From: CAXNKH01 sp049296795
GTDB lineage: Bacteria > Pseudomonadota > Gammaproteobacteria > Burkholderiales > Burkholderiaceae_C
Direction of reading: 5' to 3'
Length of the DNA stretch: 64,000 nucleotides
NCBI GenBank assembly: GCA_049296795.1
Contig: JBAQTC010000009.1
Location: 145,022 to 209,021 of the forward strand
Within the stretch, counting starts at the first letter, position 1; each line of letters starts with the position of its first letter. Positions 42,299 through 51,576 of the stretch are shown here, one piece after another. Below the pieces are notes generated by a model. That model did no database searches, was not told the origin of the DNA, and saw only the letters and a list, made by a program, of their open reading frames with translations. A program made the translations under genes and the position numbers.

Positions 42299-44611
42299 AT
42301 GTCAAGTACGCCGGTCAAGTCGTCGAATAAAAGCGCTGAATTACGCCAAGCCGCTCTCGAATACCATGAGTTTCCCACCCCCGGCAAAATCGCCATCGCG
42401 GCCACCAAGCAGCTGATCAATCAGCACGATCTGGCTCTGGCTTATTCACCCGGTGTGGCCGCGCCTTGTGAAGAAATTTTCAAGGACCCGAACGCAGCTT
42501 TCAAGTACACAGCGCGCGGCAATTTGGTCGCCGTCATCACCAACGGAACGGCTGTTCTGGGTTTGGGTGATATTGGGCCACTGGCCGCCAAACCGGTCAT
42601 GGAAGGTAAGGCTGTCTTGTTCAAGAAGTTTGCCGGAATCGATGTGTTCGACATCGAAATCAATGAGAAACATGATCTGGACAAACTGGTCGACATCATC
42701 GCCTCCTTGGAGCCGACTTTTGGCGGCATTAACCTGGAAGACATCAAGGCCCCAGACTGTTTTTATGTCGAACGCAAGCTGCGCGAGCGCATGAAAATTC
42801 CAGTCTTTCACGACGACCAGCATGGCACAGCCATCACGGTTGGTGCGGCCATTCTCAATGGCCTCAAAGTGGTTGGCAAAGACATCAAAAATGTCAAGCT
42901 AGTCACCTCGGGTGCGGGCGCCGCTGCATTGGCCTGCTTGGGGCTGTTGCTCAAGCTGGGTATGCCGCGTAAAAACATTTTTGTCACCGATCTGGCCGGC
43001 GTGGTCTATGAAGGTCGTACCGAGTTGATGGACGAGGACAAAATCGGTTTTGCGCAAGCCACCTCGGCCCGTAGTCTGGCCGAAGTTATTCAAGGTGCCG
43101 ATGTTTTTCTTGGCTTGTCTGCCGGTGGTGTTCTCAAGCCCGAGATGGTCAAAGCGATGGCGGCCAAGCCCCTGATCCTGGCCCTGGCCAACCCCAATCC
43201 CGAAATCACGCCCGAAGAAGTCAAGGCCGTGCGGGATGATGCCGTCATGGCCACTGGGCGTACGGATTACCCCAATCAGGTCAACAACGTTCTGTGTTTC
43301 CCCTATATTTTTCGCGGTGCTTTGGACGCAGGTGCGTCCACCATCACCGACGAGATGGAAATTGCGGCAACCTATGCCTTGGCCGAACTGGCTCAAGCCG
43401 AGCAAAGCGAGGTGGTCGCTGCCGCTTATGCCGGTCACCAGCTGGCATTTGGCCCGGAGTACCTGATTCCCAAGCCCTTTGACCCGCGGCTGATGATCAA
43501 AATCGCTCCGGCCGTGGCTCAAGCAGCGGCCGATAGCGGCGTTGCGTTGCGCCCGATCAAGGACATGGAGGCCTACCGCGACAAGCTGCAAAGCTTTGTC
43601 TATGCCTCAGGCACGACCATGAAACCTATTTTCACAGCCGCCAAACGCGCCCTGAAAAAACGGGTCGCCTATGCCGAAGGCGAAGACGAGCGGGTCTTGC
43701 GCGCGACCCAGATCGTGGTTGACGAGGGCTTGGCCAGACCGACCTTGATTGGCCGTCCGGCCATCATTGCCCAACGCATCGAGAAGTTCGGCTTGCGTCT
43801 GAAAGAAGAACTTGATTACGACGTGGTCAATGTCGAACAAGACCACCGCTACCGCGATTTCTGGCAGAGCTACCACCGCATGACCGAGCGCAAGGGCGTA
43901 ACGGAGCAAATCGCCAAAATTGAAATGCGACGCCGGCTCTCCCTGATCGGCGCCATGTTGCTGCAAAAAGGCGATGTAGAGGGCTTGATTTGCGGCACTT
44001 GGGGCAACACGGCACTGCACTTGCAGTACATCGATCAAGTCATCGGCCGTCGTTCCGGCGTCAATACCTATGCCTGCATGAATGCGGTCTTGCTACCCGA
44101 TCGTCAATTGTTTTTAGTCGACACCCACGTCAATTACGACCCAAGCGCTGAGCAGCTGGCTGAAATCACGATCATGGCAGCGCAAGAAATGCGTCGTTTT
44201 GGTATTCACCCCAAAGCTGCCCTGCTGTCGCACTCCAACTTTGGCAGCAGCAACCATCCCAGCGCCATCAAGATGCGTCAGGCCTTGGAGTTGCTCAAGG
44301 CCCAAGCGCCTTGGCTCGAGGTCGATGGTGAAATGCACGGCGATGTTGCGCTAGACAGTTCGACGCGCGCCTCCATCATGCCCAACAGCACGCTCACGGG
44401 TGATGCCAACTTATTGGTATTACCCAATATTGACGCAGCCAATATCACGTACAACCTGCTGAAAACTGCAGCTGGTGGCAATATTGCCATTGGCCCCGTG
44501 CTTTTGGGCTCGGCAAAACCAGTCCACATTTTGACACCCAGCACCACGGTCCGCAGAATCGTGAACATGACGGCTTTGACTGTCGCCGACGCCAATGCAC
44601 CACGTGTCTAA
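42299..44611 (+). CDS. maeB: NADP-dependent malic enzyme (MaeB type)
   Basis: The 770-residue protein has an N-terminal malic enzyme domain (YHEFPTPGKIAIAATKQLIN; FHDDQHGTAITVGAAILNGL; VTSGAGAAALACLGLL NAD(P)-binding fold) and a C-terminal phosphotransacetylase-like domain (KKRVAYAEGEDERVLRATQI from about residue 455), which regulates rather than catalyses acetyl transfer. It makes pyruvate and NADPH from malate. An AGGAG ribosome binding site lies upstream. Confidence 0.97.
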   Translation: MSSTPVKSSNKSAELRQAALEYHEFPTPGKIAIAATKQLINQHDLALAYSPGVAAPCEEIFKDPNAAFKYTARGNLVAVITNGTAVLGLGDIGPLAAKPVMEGKAVLFKKFAGIDVFDIEINEKHDLDKLVDIIASLEPTFGGINLEDIKAPDCFYVERKLRERMKIPVFHDDQHGTAITVGAAILNGLKVVGKDIKNVKLVTSGAGAAALACLGLLLKLGMPRKNIFVTDLAGVVYEGRTELMDEDKIGFAQATSARSLAEVIQGADVFLGLSAGGVLKPEMVKAMAAKPLILALANPNPEITPEEVKAVRDDAVMATGRTDYPNQVNNVLCFPYIFRGALDAGASTITDEMEIAATYALAELAQAEQSEVVAAAYAGHQLAFGPEYLIPKPFDPRLMIKIAPAVAQAAADSGVALRPIKDMEAYRDKLQSFVYASGTTMKPIFTAAKRALKKRVAYAEGEDERVLRATQIVVDEGLARPTLIGRPAIIAQRIEKFGLRLKEELDYDVVNVEQDHRYRDFWQSYHRMTERKGVTEQIAKIEMRRRLSLIGAMLLQKGDVEGLICGTWGNTALHLQYIDQVIGRRSGVNTYACMNAVLLPDRQLFLVDTHVNYDPSAEQLAEITIMAAQEMRRFGIHPKAALLSHSNFGSSNHPSAIKMRQALELLKAQAPWLEVDGEMHGDVALDSSTRASIMPNSTLTGDANLLVLPNIDAANITYNLLKTAAGGNIAIGPVLLGSAKPVHILTPSTTVRRIVNMTALTVADANAPRV

Positions 44612-44624
44612 GCACAAATCGAGA

Positions 44625-44636
44625 GTGGGCGCCCAC
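44625..44636. other. Palindrome after maeB
   Basis: GTGGGCGCCCAC is a perfect 12-base palindrome 14 bases past the maeB stop. There is no T-run next to it. A second weak stem (CGCCC at 44664-44668, GGGCG at 44676-44680) follows. Possible terminator or binding site. Confidence 0.3.
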
Positions 44637-44761
44637 CCTATTAAACAATAACCCTCCTCAGGCCGCCCAAATTTAGGGCGTCCTCTTGCGTTTTTTATAA
44701 AAATACGCGACACTCGCGCTTCTGGAATTTAAGGAGTGGTCCGAAATTTCATGAGGTTGTC

Positions 44762-45154
44762 ATGTTCATGCTGCGCTTGTCAAAATTGAAGTTTATAGCG
44801 ACCTGCTTGTTGTTGGTCGTAACTTCGGTCTCGGTGCATGCCAAGGAACCGGTTGCGCTACCCAACATTGCGCCGGTTGTCTTGACGACGTTGCCGAGTC
44901 AGGGTGTTCAGACTTATGAGCGAATTCTTCAGGGTGGCCCCTTCGCTTACGAGAAAGATGGTGTGGTTTTTGGCAATCGGGAACGATTGCTACCAGCCCA
45001 AACCCGCGGGTATTACCGCGAATACACCGTCAAGACACCCGGTTCGCATGACCGTGGAGCCCGCCGCATTGTTTGCGGAGGCCAAGCCAGGACACCGGAT
45101 GCTTGTTATTACACCGACGATCACTATGCGAGTTTTCGCAAGATTGTTCCCTAG
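44762..45154 (+). CDS. Secreted guanyl-specific ribonuclease (barnase/RNase T1 family)
   Basis: The 130-residue protein has a signal peptide (SKLKFIATCLLLVVTSVSVHA, cleavage after about residue 27) and the microbial RNase core: FGNRERLLP with the catalytic glutamate, YYREYTVKT with the arginine, and YYTDDHYASFRKI with the catalytic histidine. It cuts RNA after guanine. The barstar-like gene 32 bases downstream should protect the cytoplasm. Length and motifs match barnase-like enzymes. A GAGG ribosome binding site precedes the ATG. Confidence 0.9.
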   Translation: MFMLRLSKLKFIATCLLLVVTSVSVHAKEPVALPNIAPVVLTTLPSQGVQTYERILQGGPFAYEKDGVVFGNRERLLPAQTRGYYREYTVKTPGSHDRGARRIVCGGQARTPDACYYTDDHYASFRKIVP

Positions 45155-45186
45155 TTATTTACGTCATTGAAGAAAGAGCCGTGGGG

Positions 45187-45588
45187 ATGGATACGCCACT
45201 TCGTCATTTAAGAACCAATATCGTTCAGTCGATCAGGGCCCTTCGTGTGCCTGATTTGCAGAATGCTGCCCAGCATTTGGGGCAACATTTTCTCTATGCC
45301 AACTTGGCTAGCGCCCAGTCAAAGCAGGACATCCTCGACCTGATCAGCCAGCAATTCACTTTCCCGACCCACGTCGGCAAGAATTTCGATGCGCTGTACG
45401 ACAGCATGACCGACCCGCTGCATAAATCTGGCCCTCAACCAGGTTTTATCATCGTACTCGAACAGATTCCGGCCAACGCCAAGTTTGACAAAGAAGCGCG
45501 CGAGCAGCTGCTCGACATCTTCAGGGATGCCTCGGACTACTGGGGGGATAGAAAAATACCCTTCAGATGCTTCTATTCTTTTCTGTAG
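45187..45588 (+). CDS. Barstar family RNase inhibitor
   Basis: The 133-residue protein resembles barstar: DILDLISQQFTFPTHVGKNF, then DALYDSMTDPL, with the helix-loop where aspartates plug the RNase active site, and the FIIVLEQIPANAKFDKEARE segment followed by a C-terminal strand. It lies just after the secreted RNase, matching the known barnase-barstar pair. I chose the ATG at 45187; longer in-frame frames overlap the RNase gene. Confidence 0.88.
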   Translation: MDTPLRHLRTNIVQSIRALRVPDLQNAAQHLGQHFLYANLASAQSKQDILDLISQQFTFPTHVGKNFDALYDSMTDPLHKSGPQPGFIIVLEQIPANAKFDKEAREQLLDIFRDASDYWGDRKIPFRCFYSFL

Positions 45589-45788
45589 CCCGTTCTGCAC
45601 ACACCAGCCAAGCAGAACGGGCGAATCAGGCCAAAAACGACACCAACAGCAACGAGAATTTGCAAGGTATCGAGTTACTCACCGAATCCGGCGAAAAAAT
45701 GCCCACCGACAAACTGTTGGATATTTCGCCACTGGCGCTGCGCATGAGCAGCCCCTTTAACGCGGGCTACTGGATGGCAGCGACTTAA
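45567..45788 (+). CDS. Small hypothetical protein downstream of barstar
   Basis: A 73-residue frame overlapping the barstar end by 22 bases. The last 40 codons (ENLQGIELLTESGEKMPTDK, then LLDISPLALRMSSPFNAGYW) have protein-like composition and the codon use of the neighbours, while the first 30 do not. It may be a real short gene or the 3' remnant of one. A strong terminator follows 20 bases later. Function unknown. Confidence 0.4.
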   Translation: MLLFFSVARSAHTSQAERANQAKNDTNSNENLQGIELLTESGEKMPTDKLLDISPLALRMSSPFNAGYWMAAT

Positions 45789-45807
45789 ACATCGCCCCAG
45801 CCTCACC

Positions 45808-45840
45808 AAGCCCGCTACTTTATTGATAGCGGGCTTTTTT
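45808..45840. terminator. Bidirectional terminator between the barstar region and rsmA
   Basis: AAGCCCGCTA (45808-45817) and TAGCGGGCTT (45827-45836) form a 10-bp stem with a 9-base loop, followed by T residues on the plus strand. The rsmA stop codon overlaps its end. Confidence 0.85.
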
Positions 45841-46624
45841 ATGCGGGAACGATTTGCGCCAAGGCGATGTACTCGTGGACCGGGACTTCTTCGGCTCGGC
45901 GCTGTACGTCAAACCGACCCGTCAGCCCCTGCGCATCGAGCCAGCGACCTAAGGTATGGCGCAACAATTTGCGCCGCTGACTAAAAGCCACTTGGACAAC
46001 TTCACTCAAACGACCGACTTCGAGCAGCGGCGGGTTGGGGTGCGGCACCATGCGAACCACGGCGCTGTCCACGCGCGGTGGTGGATCAAAGCTCTCGGGC
46101 GGAACAAACAGCACATTGTCCATGGCGTAACGCCATTGCAGCATCACACTCAAACGCCCGTAATTCGAGGTGGCTGGATTGGCCACCATCCGATCGATCA
46201 CTTCTTTTTGCAGCATGAAGTGCTGATCTTCAATCACATCTACAAAGCCCAGCAAATGGAAAAGGATGGGGGTTGAGATGTTGTAAGGCAGGTTGCCCAC
46301 CACCCTGAGTTTTTGCGAAGGCTGGTTGGGACAAATCTGATCGCGCAATTGCGCAAAATCCACTTTCAGGACATCAGACTCGATCACGTTCAGTTGGGAA
46401 TGAGCTCGCAACCGCAGTGCCAAGTCCCGGTCCAGCTCAATCACGGTCAAATGCCCGATACGCTCGACCAAAGGCTGGGTCAACGCACCCAAGCCGGGTC
46501 CGATTTCGGTCACAGCCTCGCCAGGCTTGGGGGAAATCGCTTGAACGATTTGATCAATCACGCCGCTATCGGACAGAAAGTGCTGTCCAAACCGTTTGCG
46601 GGGAATGTGGGTGCTGTTTTTCAT
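45839..46624 (-). CDS. rsmA: 16S rRNA (adenine1518/1519-N6)-dimethyltransferase
   Basis: RsmA (KsgA) dimethylates two adenines near the 3' end of 16S rRNA. The 261-residue protein has RKRFGQHFLSDSGVIDQIVQ at the start, the SAM-binding VTEIGPGLGALTQPLVERIG, the catalytic NLPYNISTPILFHLL and a C-terminal helical domain. I start at the ATG (46624); a TTG at 46630 is in frame. It lies 6 bases after surA on the same strand, part of lptD-surA-rsmA. Confidence 0.97.
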   Translation of the reverse strand: MKNSTHIPRKRFGQHFLSDSGVIDQIVQAISPKPGEAVTEIGPGLGALTQPLVERIGHLTVIELDRDLALRLRAHSQLNVIESDVLKVDFAQLRDQICPNQPSQKLRVVGNLPYNISTPILFHLLGFVDVIEDQHFMLQKEVIDRMVANPATSNYGRLSVMLQWRYAMDNVLFVPPESFDPPPRVDSAVVRMVPHPNPPLLEVGRLSEVVQVAFSQRRKLLRHTLGRWLDAQGLTGRFDVQRRAEEVPVHEYIALAQIVPA

Positions 46625-46630
46625 CGTCAA

Positions 46631-47989
46631 TCAGAGTTCCGGCGCCTCTCGCATTTCCACATAAGCTGCGCCCCGCAATTCACGAATCCAAACCGTATAG
46701 GCCTCATCTATTTTTTTCTCTCGCAACTGGTTCCGAATCCACTCTCTTTGTTGCTCGACACTCACTTTTTCTTCCCGTCTTTCCATCAACTGGATCAAAT
46801 GAACGCCAAAACGTGAAGTCAGGGGTGCGCTGATTTGTCCGGGGGCCAACTGGTTCATGACTTCTTCAAATTCAGGAACAAATTGGCCGGGACTGGCCCA
46901 GCCCAGATCACCCCCGTCACGCGCGCTTGCATCCTGTGAGTTTTCGCGCGCCAATGCGCCAAAATCCGCCTGACCGCTCTCGATGCGCTGCTTGAAGCCC
47001 ATCAGCTTGTCGCGTGCGGCGACCTCAGTCAATTGAGCACTGGGTATGAACAAAATATGGCGAGCGCGGCTTTGGCTTTGTGTCATGGCCGGCAGACCTG
47101 CCGAGCGCCGCTCCAACACTTTGAGAATGTGAAACCCAGCGCCGGTTCTTACCAACTCGGAACTGCCGCCAACTGCCAGATTTTCCGTGGCCTGAATAAA
47201 TACGAGCGCAAAACGGTCTAGCGGACGCAAGCCGAGCTGGCCGCCAGCACTGCGGTCAGCCGCATCCGAAAACTCACGCGCCAATGCCGCGAAATCCTCG
47301 CCCGCTCGAACGCGTTGCAGCAACTGTCCGGCCTTGGCTTGCAAAGTCTTGAGCTGCTCTGGTGTCGCAGCGTCGGGCACGGCTACCAGGATTTGGGCCA
47401 GCGCGAGCAACTGCTTGGCCGGATCGGTATTGTTGCTCTGGTCACGCCAGTACTGATCAATGTCCAATTCAGACACTCGAACCCTGTTTTCCACTTCGCG
47501 CTCGCGCAAACGCGTCAACAAAAGCTGGTCTCTGAGCTGCTCCCTAAAACGGCTGAGTTGCACGCCATCCTGCTCGATCCGTCGCCGTAATTCAGGCACA
47601 TCCATCTGGTTTTGCCTGGCAATGCTCTGCTCAGCCTGGTCTATCGCTTCGATCTCAATTTTTAACCCCGTCTCCCGCGCCTGCTGCAGCTGTGTCCGGT
47701 CAGTGATCAAACGCTCGAGCACTTGCCGTTGCAACGCCTTCGGATCAGCCGGTGCTTGGCGCTGTTGGGCCATTTGCTGCTGGATCCGGCGCACTTCTTG
47801 TTTCACTTCGTTGTTGGTGATGGGCTCGGAATTAACCACGGCCACAATGAAGTCAGCAGCTTGTGCTGTGCTGCTGGCTGCTGGCTGCGCCAGTGCGCCA
47901 GCTGTTCCTGGTGTCTTCAAGCTTTGGGCCAGCGCACACCAACTTGAGAACAAGCCCAGAATCGTCAAGACTAAAGCATAAAGGTACAT
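46631..47989 (-). CDS. surA: Periplasmic chaperone/peptidyl-prolyl isomerase SurA
   Basis: SurA escorts outer-membrane proteins, including LptD, to the BAM complex. The 452-residue protein has a signal peptide (YALVLTILGLFSSWCALAQS), the N-terminal chaperone domain (VNSEPITNNEVKQEVRRIQQ) and two parvulin PPIase repeats, the second with RARHILFIPSAQLTEVAARD and DASARDGGDLGWASPGQFVP. It lies between lptD and rsmA with tight spacing. Confidence 0.96.
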   Translation of the reverse strand: MYLYALVLTILGLFSSWCALAQSLKTPGTAGALAQPAASSTAQAADFIVAVVNSEPITNNEVKQEVRRIQQQMAQQRQAPADPKALQRQVLERLITDRTQLQQARETGLKIEIEAIDQAEQSIARQNQMDVPELRRRIEQDGVQLSRFREQLRDQLLLTRLREREVENRVRVSELDIDQYWRDQSNNTDPAKQLLALAQILVAVPDAATPEQLKTLQAKAGQLLQRVRAGEDFAALAREFSDAADRSAGGQLGLRPLDRFALVFIQATENLAVGGSSELVRTGAGFHILKVLERRSAGLPAMTQSQSRARHILFIPSAQLTEVAARDKLMGFKQRIESGQADFGALARENSQDASARDGGDLGWASPGQFVPEFEEVMNQLAPGQISAPLTSRFGVHLIQLMERREEKVSVEQQREWIRNQLREKKIDEAYTVWIRELRGAAYVEMREAPEL

Positions 47990-47995
47990 AAGATC

Positions 47996-50374
47996 TCAAT
48001 CGTAATTGCTGAAGCGGCTCGGAGATTCAACTTCATTCCGCAAGTTTTGATAACGTGGGATATTGGTTTTCAAAGTAGTCAAAGGACTAATCCCCAGACG
48101 AGCAAAACCAACAAATTCAAGCTGGAACATGATGCGCTGGTTGGCGGAGGCTGAACTGGTCTGCAGTCGCTCGGTCACGATGCGACCGATCCAGCAACCC
48201 GCATCGTATTCAAAACCGACCAAGGCATTGACCAACCGACGATCCAACAAACTGTAGTTCAAGCGCCCCACACTGTACCAGCGCCCCTCGCCCTGACCGC
48301 GCTCAGGCCCAAGATCTTGGCCCCGGTCCCCCCACAAATCGTTGATCGGCCATTGCCAACCCACGTCAATCTGCTTGCTCGAGTTGCGTTGGTACCGAAA
48401 AGCCGTATTCAACACCCGGTAGTTGCCGGGGTTATAGCGCGCTCCCACCGTGGCGCGCTCCGATATTTGTGTGCTGGGATTGAACTGGGCCAAGGAATTC
48501 AAAGCCCATTGCGGTGTCAGATTAAACGCTGCCCCCAGCAACAAGTCACTTACGCCTTTTTGCTCAGTCGGGCCCCCGGGCATGGTGACCAACTGGTCCT
48601 GAAAACGCAGTCGCTGGGCGATGCCCAGGCGCAAAGCTTCGGCCCCCGTGTCGGGATCAATCAGGCGTGAGTTCAGGCCCAGGGTCAGCAAGTTGCTGTC
48701 AGCGATGCGATCATTGCCGGCAAATGCGTTGTCGGTATAAATCGAGGCGAAGTTAAAGTCCAGTGCGCCCGAATCGTAATTGGGCAACAGACTCTGGTCC
48801 CGGTACGGTGTTTTCACATACAGGGCCCTGGGCTCCAAGGTCTGCACAAAGGCTTGTCCAAAAAATCGGGCATCGCGTTCAAACACCAGTCCGCTGTCCA
48901 GGCTGAACGTGGGCAGCAGTCGACTGGCCTCAACACTGCCATTGGATAACGGGCCATCAAACTGGTAACTGGTGGCGTGCAGTTGCAGCTTGGGCGTGAT
49001 AAAGCCCATGGCATCGACCCACGGCCGGCTGATCTGGGCCCGCATAAAACTGCGCTGGCTATTGGGTTGCCCCGTTAGTAGCCGATCGGCTTGGAATTGC
49101 GTGTAGTCGGCATGAAGAGCAAGATCAAAACCAGCTTGATCGAAACGATTAAAGCGCGCCGCCATTTGCGGCATCAAATCGTAAGGTGGCCGAATCGGTG
49201 ATAACACGTCCTGCAAGGCCTGCCATCGCAACACCCGAAAATTCGTCGCCCACTCACCCCGACCCCAATTGAATTGCGCATCACTGGGGAGCAAGCGTTG
49301 CGTCAGGATTGGATTGCGGGAAGTGAAATCACGCCAGTAATTGTCATCACTGACCCGGTTTAAATTCAGATTCAGGCCCACCCCTCCAATCGGTGCAAAA
49401 CCCGTGTTGAAACTGCCCACATGTTGGTAAGACAGCCCCCAGCGATCCTGCTCCCGAAGTTTGTCGTTGAGCATGTAGTTGCCCATGATTTTGCCCACAT
49501 TCCCAGGCTCCAAATAGCGAAATTCAGCCCCCAGGTCAGCCCCTCGCTTGGTCATCAGGGTTGGATAAAGCGTCGCGTCGCGGTTGGGTGCGATGTTCCA
49601 GTAATAGGGCTGCAAGACTGTGAGGCCTTTGACGTTGTCGATCCCAACGGTTGGTGTCAAGAGGCCGGATTTACGTTCATCGCTCAAAGGAAAACTCATG
49701 CTAGGAATAGCCGGCGAAGAAACACCCTTGAAGCTGAGTTGCGCATCCTGCGCCTGCGCCACTTGCGTCTCGTTGTCCATGCGAATGACGGCAGCACGCA
49801 AAATCCAGTCGGGCATCCATCCCGGACCCGGCACGCGCCGGCAAGTGGAATAGCTGGCGTTGTGAATGACGGTACGGTGCTCGTCAATAAAGTCAACCCG
49901 GCTGGCTTGACCATAGGCTGCGTTGCTGAGGAACTGGTAGTGGGGCTGCTGAAAGAATCCTTCAACAGCGTCGACCTTAATCTCGAACAACGGGCCTTGG
50001 TAGACATTGCCGTCGCGGTTCACCCGCACATTACCGCTGGCTTTGGCCAAATCATCGGTTTGGTCAAAGTCCAACCGATCCGCCTGTATCACCATGCCGC
50101 CGCGGCGGAACATGGCTTCTCCCTGTACCGAGGTGTCCAAATCAGACCGTCCGGTGATCTGTTGCCCAGAGAGAAAGGTCGGTTGTGCGCTGCGGACAGC
50201 GGGTGCAATTTTCTCTTGCAGTACAGGGCTGGTCTGGAGCTGCATCGGACTCTGCGAAACGTTCGACTGCTGCCCTAGACTGGGTAAAGCCAGCATGACA
50301 ACGGCCAATAACAGCAGATGTTTTCGCCGGGCCATAGACGATGCATTAAAGACGGGTGAAACAGCTTGGGTCAT
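47996..50374 (-). CDS. lptD: LPS-assembly protein LptD
   Basis: LptD is the outer-membrane barrel that inserts lipopolysaccharide. The 792-residue protein has an N-terminal signal region (RKHLLLLAVVMLALPSLGQQ), the OstA-like jellyroll domain (about residues 85-190, with ADRLDFDQTDDLAKASGNVR) and a long beta-rich C-terminal domain ending in a barrel strand. The start is at 50374; MARRKH at 50335 is an alternative. Only 23 bases separate it from divergent amgK. surA follows 6 bases after. Confidence 0.96.
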   Translation of the reverse strand: MTQAVSPVFNASSMARRKHLLLLAVVMLALPSLGQQSNVSQSPMQLQTSPVLQEKIAPAVRSAQPTFLSGQQITGRSDLDTSVQGEAMFRRGGMVIQADRLDFDQTDDLAKASGNVRVNRDGNVYQGPLFEIKVDAVEGFFQQPHYQFLSNAAYGQASRVDFIDEHRTVIHNASYSTCRRVPGPGWMPDWILRAAVIRMDNETQVAQAQDAQLSFKGVSSPAIPSMSFPLSDERKSGLLTPTVGIDNVKGLTVLQPYYWNIAPNRDATLYPTLMTKRGADLGAEFRYLEPGNVGKIMGNYMLNDKLREQDRWGLSYQHVGSFNTGFAPIGGVGLNLNLNRVSDDNYWRDFTSRNPILTQRLLPSDAQFNWGRGEWATNFRVLRWQALQDVLSPIRPPYDLMPQMAARFNRFDQAGFDLALHADYTQFQADRLLTGQPNSQRSFMRAQISRPWVDAMGFITPKLQLHATSYQFDGPLSNGSVEASRLLPTFSLDSGLVFERDARFFGQAFVQTLEPRALYVKTPYRDQSLLPNYDSGALDFNFASIYTDNAFAGNDRIADSNLLTLGLNSRLIDPDTGAEALRLGIAQRLRFQDQLVTMPGGPTEQKGVSDLLLGAAFNLTPQWALNSLAQFNPSTQISERATVGARYNPGNYRVLNTAFRYQRNSSKQIDVGWQWPINDLWGDRGQDLGPERGQGEGRWYSVGRLNYSLLDRRLVNALVGFEYDAGCWIGRIVTERLQTSSASANQRIMFQLEFVGFARLGISPLTTLKTNIPRYQNLRNEVESPSRFSNYD

Positions 50375-50397
50375 GGGGTTTGTAGAATGGATTATCC

Positions 50398-51576
50398 ATG
50401 AGCACTCTGACCAACCCGTCTACCCCCAGCCCTCAATCCAACAGCAACGCTGTCACTTGGGCTAATCCGCAGCGTGAAGCAGCATTTCGGGCCTGGTTTG
50501 CTGAAATTGCAGCTGCGCTTGAACTCCAAGCGACGAGCTTGCGCCTGGCTTCAGCCGACGCCAGTTTTCGGCGTTATCTGCGGATCGATGGACACGCCGG
50601 GAGTTACATCATCATGGACGCCCCGCCTGAGAAGGAAAACTGCCAGCCCTTTGTCCATGTGGCGACACTGATGGAGGCCGCCGGCTTAAACGTGCCGCGG
50701 GTACTGGCATGGCAACAGGAACAAGGCTTCATGCTGCTGAGCGACCTGGGCCATCAAACCATGATGCAGGTGATCAATCCACAGCAACCCACAGCCAACC
50801 AGGCGCTCTACCAGCAAGCCGTGACGGCATTGATCCAATGGCAAAAAGCTTCTCAACCGGGCGTGCTGCCCAACTATGACGCAGCCCTGCTGCGGCGCGA
50901 ACTGGAACTGTTCCCCGAGTGGTATTTAGGTCAGCACCGGGGCATTGCGGTCGAAGGGGAAATACGCGCCACGCTCAATACCTTGTTCAACCTCATTGTG
51001 GCGCGCAACTTGGCCTGGCCTTCGGTTTATGTCCACCGCGATTTCATGCCGAGGAACTTAATAACCCCCACGCTTGTCGCTGCGCGTACTGCGCTGCCCC
51101 CCGAGGAGGCCGTGCCTTGCTTGGGGCGGCCCGGCGCTGCGGCATCACTGTCTTCTGGTAACGAACGTTTGGGTGTTTTGGACTTTCAGGATGCAGTGTA
51201 CGGCCCCATCACATACGACATCGCCAGTCTGATGCGCGATGCTTTTTTGAGCTGGGGCGAGGACTTTGTACTCGACATCACGATCCGTTACTGGCAACAA
51301 GCCCGGGCTGCCGACCTGCCCGTGGGAGAGGACTTTGGTGCGTTCTACCAAGGGGTGGAATGGATGGGATTGCAGCGCCACTTGAAAGTGGCAGGCATCT
51401 TTGCCCGACTCAGCTTGCGCGATGGCAAGCCGCACTACCTGGCCGACACACCGCGCTTTATTGGCTATATCCGAGCCACGGCCAGCCGCTACCAAGAACT
51501 CAAGCCCCTGCTGCGGCTGATCGATCAGGTCGAGGGTATTGAATCCGTCAGCAGCTACGCCTTTGGTCGCGTCTGA
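50398..51576 (+). CDS. amgK: N-acetylmuramate/N-acetylglucosamine anomeric kinase AmgK-like
   Basis: AmgK phosphorylates recycled MurNAc and GlcNAc at C1, feeding MurU. The 392-residue aminoglycoside-phosphotransferase fold has SADASFRRYLRI near residue 56, the catalytic VYVHRDFMPRNL near residue 210, and VLDFQDAVYGPITYDIASLM. Residues about 223-250 (TPTLVAARTALPPEEAVPCL) are an extra segment encoded by the palindromic repeat also found in topB, which separates the catalytic loop from the metal-binding DFQD motif. The frame stays open. Position beside lptD matches Pseudomonas amgK. Confidence 0.88.
   Translation: MSTLTNPSTPSPQSNSNAVTWANPQREAAFRAWFAEIAAALELQATSLRLASADASFRRYLRIDGHAGSYIIMDAPPEKENCQPFVHVATLMEAAGLNVPRVLAWQQEQGFMLLSDLGHQTMMQVINPQQPTANQALYQQAVTALIQWQKASQPGVLPNYDAALLRRELELFPEWYLGQHRGIAVEGEIRATLNTLFNLIVARNLAWPSVYVHRDFMPRNLITPTLVAARTALPPEEAVPCLGRPGAAASLSSGNERLGVLDFQDAVYGPITYDIASLMRDAFLSWGEDFVLDITIRYWQQARAADLPVGEDFGAFYQGVEWMGLQRHLKVAGIFARLSLRDGKPHYLADTPRFIGYIRATASRYQELKPLLRLIDQVEGIESVSSYAFGRV
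51064..51147 (+). repeat. GC-rich palindromic repeat inserted in frame in amgK
   Basis: ACCCCCACGCTTG (51064) then GCGCTGCCCCCCGAGGAGGC (51091-51110), then TTGCTTGGGGCGGCCCGGCG (51117-51136). It matches the topB copy at 26496-26585 in the same order and, at first, the same reading frame (PTL...LPPE). Confidence 0.8.

Noticed and set aside
45073..45186. N-terminal extension of the barstar gene
   Set aside because: It overlaps the RNase coding region in another frame and lacks barstar similarity.
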